In this document: positions 48,139 to 59,424 of the stretch, piece by piece
Numbering within the stretch: the first letter of the stretch is position 1
Layout of the letters: every line of letters begins with the position of its first letter
From: Pseudofabraea citricarpa
Taxonomy: Eukaryota; Ascomycota; Leotiomycetes; Helotiales; Dermateaceae
NCBI GenBank assembly: GCA_029641185.1
Contig: JAPWGK010000002.1
Coordinates: 62,001 to 126,000, forward strand
Direction: 5' to 3'
DNA: 64,000 nucleotides
Translations under genes and position numbers: made by a program
The notes under the pieces: model-generated
Seen by the model: the letters and a program-made list of their open reading frames with translations, nothing else
Told to the model about the DNA's origin: nothing
Databases searched by the model: none

Positions 48139-49555
48139 ATGACGGTCGAGGAAGAATGGAAATGGAATGGGTTTGGGGCTGTTACTGGGCGTACTTTTGC
48201 AATGCAGTGGCTGGACTGTTGATACGATGATACCGTAAATGGTGTCGAGGTATTCCGGACCATTGTGTTTAAGGAAAATGTTACGACTTTCAGCTTTGAA
48301 CTGATCTGCTGTGACTTCTGTGGCTCTTGTGATGTGCATCCGAATGGCAATTAGAGAACTCTATAATGCGTGGGTAGGCTTGGGATTCTGGTGTTGTATG
48401 TGGAACATCTGAGACTCATTCTAGAAAAGGTAAATCTAACTCTAAGTCGGAATTCCTTGGGATGTCCCGGGATGTATACTCTCACAAAGATACTCCGAGT
48501 TGTACCTTGATGGTAATGTACACTGTACAAGCAAAAATACATGTTTCTCGAGAGACAATACTATGTACCTAGGTGGGTATGGACTTCAACACTGACTGCT
48601 CTAGACTTCAACGGTCACTGTCACTGGGATGTTCACAATAGATAGACCCATGGTACAGTTGTGTTTGCGTTCCCATAAAATGTCAGATGGTGTTGAGGAT
48701 AACGCCATTTCTTAGTATGAGTAGCTGATGGGGAGTGCTTGGTATGCATGCAGAGGCTACCTGTCAGCTCGCCGCTGGCTCTCGTGTTTAAGCAGCTTCC
48801 TAGTTCTGACGGGGCTATTCCTGTCGCCCAGCGCAGTGCCGCCCGGGTGCTTATCGTGCAATGTAGGGGGTGCGGATAAGGCAGAGATGATGCGATCAGA
48901 TAGGGGGAGGGGGGGGGAGACAGAAGTGGTGAGCACCAGAAGCAGCCATGTCAGTCAGCAAATACTTTTCTCTTTACTTCTACTTCTAATTCTACACTAC
49001 TACTAAGAACATCGGGATCTGCTGAATCGAAGGTCTTTCTTTCTTTCTTTGTTTGCAGTGGCTACAGCGGCTTTGCTTGCTTGCTTGCCTGCTCGCTTGG
49101 CCACTTATCAGCACCAGCACCAGCACCCGACGCCGGTAACCGGTTGATTTCATCATCAGGCTAAGCCTTTCCACCACTCCTCCTGCTCCCAACACGACTC
49201 ATTGAGGGCGAGAGCGCGAGCGTCAAACAACTTCGGGGAGGGTACAAGGTTGTAATAATCTGCCCATTTTTCCCATTTTTCTATTCAGACTTTTCGCTCT
49301 CCTGCGCGCTTCTTCTGCCTCGGAGCCTCAAAGACTCAAATCCGTCGTCATCACTCCCCGATCCAAGACCGAGCGGCATTGGAAGCTCATCTGCTGCACG
49401 GCTGATTCACATTTGGGTCGCGCGACCTGCATGTACATCTGTACCCACCCTTGCATCCCAGACACATATATACACTCTTCAGCCCGCTCACTCATCATCC
49501 TCACGAGCCATAGTGGACAAACCTATTACTTTTCTCTCTCTCCCTTTCCGCAATC
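48139..49555. other. Spacer of 1.4 kb
   Basis: RPL10 3' flank and promoter/leader of the next gene. G-rich run (AGGGGGAGGGGGGGGGAG) at 48903-48920. Simple CTTT and CTTG repeats at 49030-49090. CT-rich leader from about 49500 to the ATG. No coding frame supported. Confidence 0.45.
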
Positions 49556-51157
49556 ATGGCCTTTCGCCAACCGACATACCATGCTCCTCAGCGCGCCTCC
49601 TATACTGCGCCAGAACACATCTCCATTCCCGCTCGGCAGTCAGAAGCAGCCATCGAAGAATCACAAGAATGGATCCTCTTCTCTCCCGTCACCGAGTCGA
49701 CCACTGGAGTGACGAATACAACATCAACAGGTCGAACATGTACCGCAGGTCGCTCACGCATGAGTGATTTTGGAAGCTTAGATACGAGAGCGAGATCGGA
49801 CGCTTACGACGAAGAGGCGGCAGAGGACGAAGAAGACGAAGATGAAGACGAGGGGGCGAGCACCGAAGAGCTAGACAGTTTAGACAGTCATCTTCATGAG
49901 TTCAGAGCAGATCCCAGTGTCTATAACCGACGCGAGAGTAGTGGTAGCCGAGGACCAGTGCTGCCAACCCATGATGGACTTGGCTCCTTCAGACTTGATC
50001 AGACGGCCATGGGCGATGATGTGCAAGAACATCTGTACGCTTTCGAAAGATACAACCCGAGGAGGATAAAGAGGAGACGCGAGAGTCTTGAAATCGGTGC
50101 TCTGGAGTTGGCAGGCGAACAAGAGAAGTCAAGGAGGATCGAAGCATGGAGGATGGAACAGAGTAGAGTCTTGGTAGAGGAGATTCAGAGGGAGACGAGG
50201 AGGAGAAAGCAGAGCATGACGAGTGAGAGGGTTAGCATGTTGGACGAAAGTACACGCGAGCAGGACGATGTGGCGACCTTCAGCAATGTCGAAGCTTCAG
50301 TTCATGGGCAAGGGACAATGGAAGACGCTGGCGAGAGTCTTTGGAACAAGATCACACGAAAGGTCATCCGAGACCTGATGGGATTCGACGATCATCTCTT
50401 ATCCATCATCTTCGGCGAGGCATTACCAGAAGACGATGACCTCTCAACCACTCCACCTGCCAAGCGTTCCTTCGAGTTATCAACTCAAGATGAAGGCTGG
50501 GAAGCAAGGTTATTAGAGAGGATAGCAACGGAACTAGGTGTTCTTGTGAATCAAATTTCAGATCATCCAGGTGCATTTTCAACCTACATTCGCACACAGC
50601 AAACACCGATCCCTTATGCTGGCCTCCCAGCCATTCCTGAATCAGCACGTCATCCATCTTCCGCCCCAACAATACCCGAGTTTCAACCCACTCTGCCAAT
50701 CCCGATGCAAGCTTCATCACATACAATCGAAGATACTTCTGATGAGACGCCACGCGCTTCTCCCACAATCTCACGCGAAGAATGGGAACGAGACTTGGAC
50801 ATCAAATTGGTATTCCGCTACCTTCGAGGCCGTTTTTCTCCCTCTCGCCAAGCCGAAACATCAGGGACAGCACATCTAGCTACAGCATCAACATCCGATA
50901 CAGCAGCACGCGCAGCTCGAGTGCGAGCTCATCATCCTCTTGTCTCATCTCGTCGCCCCTCGTCTACCTCTCAGGATCGTCGCATCGGTCTAGGTTTGGG
51001 TGTGCGTCGTCATAGTGGCAACTCGAGCTGTGCAAGTGTGTCAGCAAAGCGAAGTTCTTCTTCAAGGCATTATTGGGACATTGGTGGTAGCATTGGCAGC
51101 GGTGGCACGAGTATCATTGCCAGCACAGGAGCGATGGGTAGTTGGGGTGAGGTTTAA
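49556..51157 (+). CDS. Intronless acidic protein of unknown function
   Basis: A 533-residue protein from a single exon. Near the N terminus (about residue 38) is Gln-Glu-Trp-Ile-Leu-Phe-Ser-Pro. Residues about 84-105 are an almost unbroken Asp/Glu run. A basic stretch (Arg-Arg-Ile-Lys-Arg-Arg-Arg) near 170 could be a nuclear-localisation signal and is followed by a charged helix to about 220. About 265-300 (Trp-Asn-Lys-Ile-Thr-Arg-Lys-Val-Ile-Arg-Asp-Leu-Met-Gly-Phe-Asp) and about 315-345 look like folded helical segments. Another ordered piece precedes Asp-Ile-Lys-Leu-Val-Phe-Arg-Tyr-Leu. The last 30 residues are Gly/Ser-rich and end Trp-Gly-Glu-Val. I do not recognise a named family. The separated ordered blocks in a disordered chain suggest a nuclear adaptor, which is inference. 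Confidence 0.85.
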   Translation: MAFRQPTYHAPQRASYTAPEHISIPARQSEAAIEESQEWILFSPVTESTTGVTNTTSTGRTCTAGRSRMSDFGSLDTRARSDAYDEEAAEDEEDEDEDEGASTEELDSLDSHLHEFRADPSVYNRRESSGSRGPVLPTHDGLGSFRLDQTAMGDDVQEHLYAFERYNPRRIKRRRESLEIGALELAGEQEKSRRIEAWRMEQSRVLVEEIQRETRRRKQSMTSERVSMLDESTREQDDVATFSNVEASVHGQGTMEDAGESLWNKITRKVIRDLMGFDDHLLSIIFGEALPEDDDLSTTPPAKRSFELSTQDEGWEARLLERIATELGVLVNQISDHPGAFSTYIRTQQTPIPYAGLPAIPESARHPSSAPTIPEFQPTLPIPMQASSHTIEDTSDETPRASPTISREEWERDLDIKLVFRYLRGRFSPSRQAETSGTAHLATASTSDTAARAARVRAHHPLVSSRRPSSTSQDRRIGLGLGVRRHSGNSSCASVSAKRSSSSRHYWDIGGSIGSGGTSIIASTGAMGSWGEV

Positions 51158-51955
51158 TGGATGTGATGAATTTTCCGACATGATTAGCATGAACTCTTTT
51201 TTTCCCCCGGCGTTTTGACTAATGATACTCTCTTCTCGACTTGGGGCGTTTTTATCTGGGCTTTTGGAACTGGCGTTTACGGCATGAGCAGGAGCATTTT
51301 TTATTTGCTGGCACGGAGCCTTATTACATGCGATGCATATTTTTCTTGCGATATTTATTTTGTTTTCTGAGGGATGAGAGATGAAATGAGGAATGATATA
51401 GAGTGACGGGAAAGAAACTCTTAGACATTTTTCTTCTTCTGCTTACTATGACTTCTACCAAATATATATATATATATACATACAGCATATAAGAAAGAGA
51501 CGATACACAATCATACCTTTGTCACGTTTATTACTCTGAGATTTCGTGATAAGATTTGCATAGAATTTTGATAAGTGACTCAAGAGTGAATCTTCAGCTA
51601 TGATAATCCTCTTTGCGTCTAAATATCTCCTTATAGTACCTAGATAGCCTGTAAGACTCCTAATAATATAGGATCTTTATTTAAGAAGAAAAAGGGTTAA
51701 GTATAAAATATAACTTGATCCTTTTTAGAATGAAATTTTAGAAAATGAAAAATCGAGGTTTATCGCTTAGAATATTTTGATATAAAAAGAAACTTGAAAT
51801 ATTTAATAATATTAATTATGCTTACGCGATAAGTGAAACTCTTTTATTCGCTTTCTGATAACAAAAGAAAAGGCTAAAAGGTTAAGCTCCAAGGTAGGAA
51901 GAGAAGGAGAAAAAATTAAAAAGACGTTTTAAGAGAAGAAATGCAAAAAGTAAAG
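51158..51955. other. Spacer; (TA)n microsatellite at 51461-51478
   Basis: A short TA repeat followed by ACATACAG is the only structured element. The right part (51640-51950) is AT-leaning with purine-rich runs. No coding frame. Confidence 0.5.
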
Positions 51956-51956
51956 T

Positions 51957-52027
51957 GACCTACGCAGGGATCGAACCTGCAATCTCTTGATTCGTAGTCA
52001 AGCGCCTTGCCATTGGGCCAGCAGGCC
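51957..52027 (-). tRNA. tRNA-Arg (anticodon ACG)
   Basis: On the minus strand the sequence folds as a cloverleaf. The acceptor stem GGCCTGC pairs with GTAGGTC (two G-U pairs), the D arm is TGGCCCAATGGCAAGGC, the anticodon loop CTACGAA holds ACG, and the T arm is GCAGGTTCGATCCCTGC. The discriminator base is A (51956). There is no intron. A T5 terminator on the minus strand lies at 51945-51949. The body is close to the three tRNA-Arg(UCG) genes 0.8-1.2 kb away on the other strand, suggesting a shared origin. Confidence 0.95.
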
Positions 52028-52805
52028 GTTTTTGTTGAAGCAGTTATGCTTATTCTGCTTTAAGAACGGTCAAAAGATTTGTGTGTGCTGCTGCTGTTAG
52101 CCGAGTCCTAATCACTGTACGTCATGAGTCAGCTGCCGCAAAGCAGGAGCAGGAAACCCTGGCACGAGAATCGAGATCACAGACGAGAGACGAGAGAGCA
52201 GAACGTCATGGGCCGCTTGACCTGACGTGACCTGACTTGAGGCCGGTGGTCGGCCAGACTCTTCGTTTATTTCGCTACAGTTTTAATCGTCGAGGTTCGG
52301 ATTCGCTTGCATTCTGACGATTACAACACTTGGGAATCAAGGCCAGGAAACATGTCAGGTTGGGTGTTATTTGACTTAATGGAGTTTATTCAAAGTATTA
52401 ATATATAGCAGCAGCTTAAAGAAGACGGCAGGGTTTTTCTTTCTCTTCTTGAACGCTCTCAGATGCATTTGCATTTACTAGGTATATAGTTACTTAAATT
52501 CGTATTAACGAAGCTTCTTCAGATAAAGGATAATCAAGAATTAGCATAGGCGAAAGGGAAAAAATTGAGTGCTTTCGCAGATAGTTAACCAAAATCTAAT
52601 TGGAAAGTACATGTTTTCCCCAGGTAATACTTGAAGATAGAGCGGTAAAGCTATATTTGTATCGGATGTCTGCAGAAACAGAAGCTGGACTCGAGAAATC
52701 ACATGCGAGTGTGCGGGAACTAGAAGGACTAGTGGATAGCCGCATCTCGGACGGCTCCGAGGATGGTACATATACTCACATAGTCTTTGTAACTCCAACA
52801 AATTC
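52028..52805. other. Spacer between tRNA genes
   Basis: No gene. A long plus-strand frame that begins at 52600 is open only because it runs through the tRNA genes and is not credited. Confidence 0.5.
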
Positions 52806-52876
52806 GGGCTATTGGCCCAATGGCAAGGCGTCTGACTTCGAATCAGAAGATTGTAGGTTCGACCCCTGCATAGCTC
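52806..52876 (+). tRNA. tRNA-Arg (anticodon UCG), copy 1 of 3
   Basis: Acceptor GGGCTAT pairs with ATAGCTC. The anticodon arm TCTGA-CTTCGAA-TCAGA holds TCG, and the T arm GTAGG-TTCGACC-CCTGC is complete. Intronless, 71 nt without discriminator. Preceded by AACAAA four bases upstream of the gene, followed by T5 at 52891-52895 for Pol III release. Confidence 0.96.
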
Positions 52877-53012
52877 AAAATGAATATCTCTTTTTGCATT
52901 CACATGAAGCAGTGTGTATGTGTATCTTTTTTGAAATTTTTCTTTTTTTGCTCCACAGCCACATGCCATGCCAGTACATGTGTCCACTTAACGCTTGCCT
53001 CTTCAACAAACC

Positions 53013-53083
53013 GGGCTATTGGCCCAATGGCAAGGCGTCTGACTTCGAATCAGAAGATTGTAGGTTCGACCCCTGCATAGCTC
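53013..53083 (+). tRNA. tRNA-Arg (anticodon UCG), copy 2 of 3
   Basis: Identical over its 71 nt to copy 1. AACAAA again stands immediately upstream (53005-53010), and T5 follows at 53097-53101. Flanks beyond these short words differ from copy 1. Confidence 0.96.
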
Positions 53084-53200
53084 AAAACAAACTTCCTTTT
53101 TGGCATCTGCTGCTGCACTGGGTTTATTTTTTTTGCATGGGACGTGGAGCCGCATCACACGAGACATGTACTCTGATAACCACTTCATCTCTAACAAATA

Positions 53201-53271
53201 GGGCTATTGGCCCAATGGCAAGGCGTCTGACTTCGAATCAGAAGATTGTAGGTTCGACCCCTGCATAGCTC
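53201..53271 (+). tRNA. tRNA-Arg (anticodon UCG), copy 3 of 3
   Basis: Identical over its 71 nt to copies 1 and 2. AACAAA lies just upstream (53193-53198), and T5 at 53286-53290 ends the unit. Spacing between copies is 207 and 188 bp. Confidence 0.96.
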
Positions 53272-56200
53272 ATTACAAACTTTCATTTTTGCCCTCGTGG
53301 CATATACTTTTTTCGCTGCCAGGTTTGGCTGTGAGTTTTTGTGCGGATTTGGATGGCTTCCCCGTAGCGAGATAGCCGGTGTTCTTTGGTATGCTTGCCG
53401 AGAAAGCATCCACTTTTCTTGAACCTTCGCCAAAGCTCCTGTTGCAGGATTGCCTTGCCCTCTTGTAAAAGCAGGTCTTGAAATGAATGCAGGTTCAAGA
53501 GGCAAATTTATATGAGGAGGCTTCAGGAATGAATTCTTAACTTTTTTAATTCTATTATTCGTAAGAGGTGATAGGAGGTGCTTTACTCTGTGTAATATCT
53601 ATCTACCTAGTTAGTATCAAGTACTTTTGCAAATGAAAAAGGATATATCTTCATGTCATTTGAGCATAATCTCAAACATCTGCTGACCTTGGACGCTATG
53701 TTTATTTGAAGAGAAATCTAGTGTTTTTGGAAGCAAAGGATAAAGAATTAGAGTAGATTCACAAGTTGAACTTGTAACTATAACCTTTGTTCTTTCAGCT
53801 TAACTGGATTCCAAAGAAGTCAATGGCATCCTTAATATTATACCCTTCATTAAAAATCTCTGACTACTCTATACCACGGCAGGGTTAGCTCAGGGAATGT
53901 GATTCCTCCGTTCTGAATAACCTCAACTTAACTCTTCCTGTGCCAGTATACTTCAACTTCTTATATTCTCACCCGTACCACATGCTGTGGTGGCCAAAAT
54001 TGACTACATGGACTGACTAAGGAGCAATTCGCGCCCTGGTCCTTTACTCAGCTGCTGCCGCTGCCGCTGGCGCTGCAAAATTATCAAAGACAGCCACCTC
54101 GAAGAACTGCTGGAGCTAATCGCGTACCTTGACCGCAATGAGATCTTGTGAGTGCAGTCGATGTAGATTCCACGACCTACAAATTCTTTTGTCGCAGGGT
54201 GACGGACTATGAAATATGGTTCATGTTCTCAAGACGGAATCCTGCCAAAAATCACCTTTCAACATTGAGCCATAGAACGACCGTGTTGGAAGGAAGAATC
54301 AAGGAAAAAGTTACTATAGTAACGCCTTGCCTTTTGGTTCCAAAAGTGGGTGGATATCTTTCCAATCTACATGATATTGCTAAGCCGGTCTCCAAACCCG
54401 CATTAAACATAGCGTATTGTTGAGCATCCGATATATGGCCATGTGTGATCATGCACGGCCAAGAAGAGCTTATCCCCAATGTCTTCCTTCTCGGCAACTC
54501 GCCCAGCTGCAATTGTTTTGACTCGTAACCTCGACTCCTTAGAAAGATGACTCTACTGTTATCATTTCATCTCGGGCTTTGCAGACAGCTCTATCAACTC
54601 TTATGCCCGAAGTATACGAGTAGCCCAGTGAAACTATCGAATGATAACCCTGATTGAGTTATGGATCATCACACTCAGATAAAATCTACAAAGCAAAAAT
54701 GACATTGATCTCGCCTCGACATGCTTCCATGGTAGTCTCGTTGTTAAATAAATAAAAACTAAGTGATGCCCATAAGTTGACCTTGGAGGCACGGAGTGTT
54801 AAGTAAGATGGAATTGTGAATCTACTCCCGGGTCATCGGGGAAAACAGTATAAGCGAAATAAAACAAGGTATCTGAATCGGAGGACCGTGATGATTTATC
54901 CTGCAGAGATCTGATTGGATTTTTTATTGCTATGACCATACCGTTGTCGGGAACAGGAATTTCCTATTAGTCTAAATAAATCATCAGCAAATTGCCACAC
55001 TTCAACTGAGGTCCTCTTGTATCTTTTGACATTCCAGCCAATGAAACGATGATATCTCGAGGCACGTACATCAGATCAGAAATTAAGGCGAAGTTAAAGC
55101 TGTTAAGACTAGGTTTTCTATGCACTTCTACACAGAATCACGGTAGAGACGTCTCGGAAACTTAGAGAAACCACCAGTCTCTGCTACCAGTGAGGCACGG
55201 GGGCATTGATAGCGACGAGAGTAGCTCGGACAGCATATTATGTCCAAGTTCTGGTTGGTTTGGTTTAATGATATTATAAAAATGATGAATAACTTAAAAA
55301 GACTAATTCGCACTCGCGATCGTTAGTAAGATCAGTAGCAGCAGCAGCAGATGGGCTTAGTGTATCCTGCAAATCGGTGGCCTTCAAAAACTTCTAATAT
55401 GTCAAACCAAGAAGAAAAATGTGTGTAATTAAGCTGGTGGCCTGGAATTCATAGATTCTGCTTCCTTGACCACATCGGGGAACGGTTTCCCTCTGTCTGT
55501 AACAGGAAATATACATTGCAGTACATATTTTTCAAAATAATTAAGGCATGCAAGTAAGTGGTGATTGCGGAACAAGAATAATGTGGTCAGATAAGCAACT
55601 GATGGGAGTAAGCACAACTTACTGGCGCTCCAAAGCGATGGGTATCTCTGTCTTTAGTCTTGCGTCTCCCAGGTCTTCACCTCCTTCCCATGATCTATGC
55701 TACTGCTTGTATTGCCACTCGGCTGCATCATTTGAACATGAGGCTCCTATCTATAGGCATCGACTTGCAAGTAAGCGACGACCAGACCCAAAGACAAGTA
55801 GAATGACAAGCCAGATTCCTGACCGGTGAGTATTATCCATTGCCAAAAAGTCTTCCATAGCGCTGACTTGTGAACAGTCCCTCAATCGTAATCTGCTTAG
55901 AAACCACCGTGCTTCCAAACACGAGTTTGTTGAGAAACACTTGTCCTCCAGGAGATTGCCCGACTTGCGTGAAGTTGCTTCATTCATGTCGTACGTCGAC
56001 ATCAAATACGTGGATAACTATGCCAAGGCCCTCGACCTTCTCCAACACGTTGATCCCCTTTAATGGCGTTCTCGCTTTCTGCCACGGCTCAAATTACATA
56101 GAACTAGGTACACGGCGCAGGGGATGCAACAAAAGCCAGCTTTCCGCAGTGCAGTCTTCTTCTCGGCCGCCGCTCCATTGAACGCCTATTTTCGGCCAAG

Positions 56201-56532
56201 ACGCAGTCTCTCGATGGCGAGATGATTCACATGTCCAGTACAGAGGTAGATGCCGAGGTCTAGCAGCCAATATGAAAGAGAAATTGTCAAAATGTCGACG
56301 GTCCGGCCCGGGCGACGTTGTGCAGCAAATTGGATTACTGCTAGCCTGGCCGTGGCGTTAGCACAACCCCTGGTGCAGCCATCATGTCCAGTGGATGGGC
56401 AAAATCAATTTCCCCTTTTAACCTTGACGTAGGCACCAATACTCGCACCTTTCATATCTCGAGCTTCTTATTCTTCTTCTTGTCTCTCCTTCACTTCTTT
56501 GCATCAATTCGCAACTTGCGCCACCGAACACT
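53272..56532. other. Spacer of 3.3 kb; possible unresolved gene near 55550-56180
   Basis: Mostly short frames. Around 55822 a good intron pattern (GTGAGT at 55823, GCTGAC branch, AACAG end at 55875) separates a frame ending at 55829 from one continuing to 56181. Another frame after the same acceptor reads Arg-Asn-His-Arg-Ala-Ser-Lys-His-Glu-Phe-Val-Glu-Lys-His and has protein-like composition for 63 codons, to about 56064. I could not build a consistent gene, and no family is recognised. AGC-type repeats occur at 55334-55350 (AGCAGCAGCAGCAG). The right end is the CT-rich leader of the elongase gene. Confidence 0.35.
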
Positions 56533-57607
56533 ATGGCTAACGCGACTCAGGCGACTCTTTTTGAGTCGTTGCCCATCCCATCCCTCGACCGACCCTTTGG
56601 CATTCATCTGTGGCCGTTGTTCAACAAGGCCTTCGAACTGGTCGCCGGATATCCTGCTGATGACTTCAAATTCATCGCCGGCGAGACGCCAATGTCCACG
56701 TTGAAGGAGACCTCGATTTTTGTGGCCGTGTACTACACAATCATTTTTGGTGGCCGAGAATTGATGCGAAACCGAGAGCCGTACAAGCTCAAGTCCCTGT
56801 TCTTGATTCACAACTTTTACCTCACGGCCATCAGCGCCATCCTGCTTGCGCTTTTCATTGAGGAGCTCCTCCCCACCGTTGTTCGAAAGGGGATTTTCTA
56901 TGCCATCTGCGATCATGAGGGTGGCTGGACGCAGCCTCTCGTTGTCCTCTACTATGTACGTTGACTCTCGCCGAAACAAGCTTGCGCACATGTTGCTAAC
57001 TCCACAACAGTTGACCTATCTGACCAAGTACCTCGAGCTCGTTGATACCGTATTCCTGTTCCTCAAGAAGAAGCCTCTGACCTTCCTCCACTGCTACCAC
57101 CACGGCGCAACCGCTGTCCTGTGCTATACCCAGTTGATCGGCAACACTGCGGTTTCATGGGTTCCAATCAGTCTGAACCTGATGGTCCATGTTCTCATGT
57201 ATTGGTACTATTTCCAGAGCGCTCGCGGTGTTCGCATCGCATGGAAGGAGTGGGTTACGCGCTTCCAAATCATCCAGTTCGTTATTGATCTTGGCTTCGT
57301 CTACTTCGCTTCTTACACATACTTCACCTCCACATATTTCCCATGGATGCCCAATTCCGGCAGGTGTGCTGGAGAGGAGTTTGCTGCTTTCGCCGGTATG
57401 GGTGTTCTCAGCTCTTACCTCGTTCTCTTCATCTCCTTCTACTTGGCTACGTACAAGAAGGAAGGAAAGGCACCTACTGCCCGTAAGACCCTCCGACGTA
57501 TGTCTCAGGCTCAGGCCCCAGAGCCTCATATCATTTCTGATGCCGTCAAAACCAAGGCTACCGGTATCAAGACCACCGGTGTCTCGACTCGATCCCGGAA
57601 GGCCTAA
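56533..57607 (+). CDS. ELO-family very-long-chain fatty acid elongase (condensing enzyme)
   Basis: A predicted 339-residue integral ER protein. The family condenses malonyl-CoA with acyl-CoA in the first step of very-long-chain fatty acid elongation, feeding sphingolipid synthesis. Exons: 56533-56955 and 57011-57607. The histidine box His168-Cys-Tyr-His171-His172 is complete, preceded by Lys-Tyr-Leu-Glu-Leu-Val-Asp-Thr-Val-Phe and Lys-Lys-Lys-Pro-Leu-Thr-Phe-Leu, and followed by Asn-Leu-Met-Val-His-Val-Leu-Met-Tyr-Trp-Tyr-Tyr. All are ELO signatures. About seven hydrophobic segments are visible. The C-terminal tail is basic (Lys/Arg/Thr-rich), typical of the fungal ELO2/ELO3-like enzymes and able to act in ER retention. 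Chain-length preference cannot be read. The gene appears intact. Confidence 0.97.
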
Positions 57608-59319
57608 ATGCGAATCGAATGCTCATTGAATGCTCAGCAAGTTCCATGTTACTTGCGATTGCTTCACATGCCATGAGATAGATTATAGATCTACCCAGAT
57701 TCTAGACACGACTCGCGACTTTTACGAATATTCACCTGTTGTATTAGTTACTTTATCTCGACCACCTGGCGTTTAGACGGTTGTGATGATATTTGGTACA
57801 CCGGTGGAAGTGTAAGCTTGTAGTATAGATACATACACAGTAAGGGACAAAGGAGGTTTTTTCTATGGAAGTGTATATTTCCTCGGTACTAGAATCTCCT
57901 TTTTGTATACAACTGTAAAAACTAAGCAATGTTGCGCTTTGCAATCAACAAACGGCAAGAGCCGCTAGATGAAAATGTGTAATAATAATGTAATTGAACG
58001 AGCGTCCAAGAATATGTGACAACTTCAATCCTGTCTAGCTTTCATGCTGACGATAGTACACTCAGAAATATGACGGACCAGCAAAGTATGCATGGTTTCA
58101 ATTGATCCCTGGGTAGACGCTGCATGCTATCACAGCAAGAAAAGTCCCTGATGCTTTTCTCTTTACTGTCATTTGACCTCTCGTGTAACAAGGAGCTTGT
58201 ATTCCTATATTTTATCTAAGAGTCTGGTGATTGTAAGCTTCTATATATTCAATCCTAGGGCTTGGCTGGCAACCCGTCATTAAAACGTTCCGATGGATCG
58301 ATCAAATTGTCATTTGGCTCATAAGATGAAGCTAGACATCTCACCGGGCCACAAAACTATTCTTTTTAGGTATAGTTCCTACCGATTCCCTCCACACGTT
58401 ATCGAACTACCCTTGAATAAATAGAATCGTCTTATGTGTTTAATCAGGCTCTAATAAATATAATGCACCACCAACTAAATCCAAACTCCTTGTTGCTAAT
58501 TCTTGTGCGCTATTTTTCTAGGCTACAGAGAAACAACTTTTCAGATTTATATCTGGCCACAAATTTAGCTTGGAGTCTATCCTCTTTTACCTGGGTCCTT
58601 GTCGATTCACGATCAACCATCACGTCTGCTATCATATGGGCTTAAAATAGCATTTTACATTTGGCATTTATTATCCTATAGTGATTCTTTATAAAAATAT
58701 GTATTGATGGGTTTCTATTTCCGTATACAGTCAGCGTTATAATAAGTAGTTAGATGTTCTAGGATACTTTACAGTCTTCTGTAGATCTCTTAGATGATCA
58801 ATACGCAGCAATTTTCAGGCTCATTTGATTGTGGGCGCTATTAAGAAACTATTGATAGCCTTCGTCATTGATTTGCTAGTACTGGGAGCCAGCTAAATCA
58901 CCTAATTGCAGGATTTATACAATCTTTAATACAGATCTGGTCTCTGCCTTCTCTAATAGACAATCAAGCCCGCGCTACTACAATAGCTAGAGAGTAGTTC
59001 GATCTCTAAGGTATTAGAATTAAAGCTGTAGCATTAATTGGAATTAGATAGCTAGTTCTATTAAAATCTGGCGAGGCTCCTTTATCTACTATAACGGTAA
59101 GTTCTTGGTAAGTTAAAACGACTACAACGAGGTAGCTTATTCGATTGTAAGAACAAACAATTTTAATATAATTAATCGAGATCGATGTAAATGCCAGGAT
59201 TGAAGTCCCTCGATTTCTTATATCTTTTGATAAATAATCTATCAAGTCGCTTTTCATACCAGCGCACCAATTTATCAAGATTATACATTAAAATACGACT
59301 GATCAACTCAACAAAAACA
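57608..59319. other. Spacer of 1.7 kb, with a possible decayed coding relic at 59006-59357
   Basis: 3' flank of the elongase gene, then AT-leaning DNA. On the minus strand at 59006-59357 two overlapping frames have protein-like composition (for example Leu-Asp-Lys-Leu-Val-Arg-Trp-Tyr-Glu-Lys-Arg-Leu-Asp-Arg). They are short, broken and run into the tRNA gene. They may be a degraded repeat or transposon fragment inserted beside the tRNA. No family recognised. Confidence 0.35.
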
Positions 59320-59424
59320 TCCGAAATGGTGTAGTGGCTAGCATTTCCGCCTCTCAATAGTTCATTCTACACAGGAAGTCCTAACAGGTCGCGGGAGACC
59401 GGGGTTCAATTCCCCGTTTCGGAA
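59320..59424 (+). tRNA. tRNA-Glu (anticodon CUC) with a 33-nt intron
   Basis: Acceptor TCCGAAA pairs with TTTCGGA. The D arm is present (GGTGTAGTGGCTAGC). The anticodon stem TCCGC/GCGGG encloses the loop CTCTCA-C with CTC. The T arm is CGGGGTTCAATTCCCCG, and the discriminator is A at 59424. A 33-nt insert at 59357-59389 lies one base 3' of the anticodon, the standard place for tRNA introns removed by the splicing endonuclease. T6 at 59431-59436 is the Pol III terminator. Confidence 0.94.

Noticed and set aside
52600..53268. 222-codon plus-strand frame with a repeated peptide
   Set aside because: The repeated peptide is the in-frame translation of the three tRNA-Arg genes; the spacing happens to keep one frame open. 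No coding signal outside the tRNAs.
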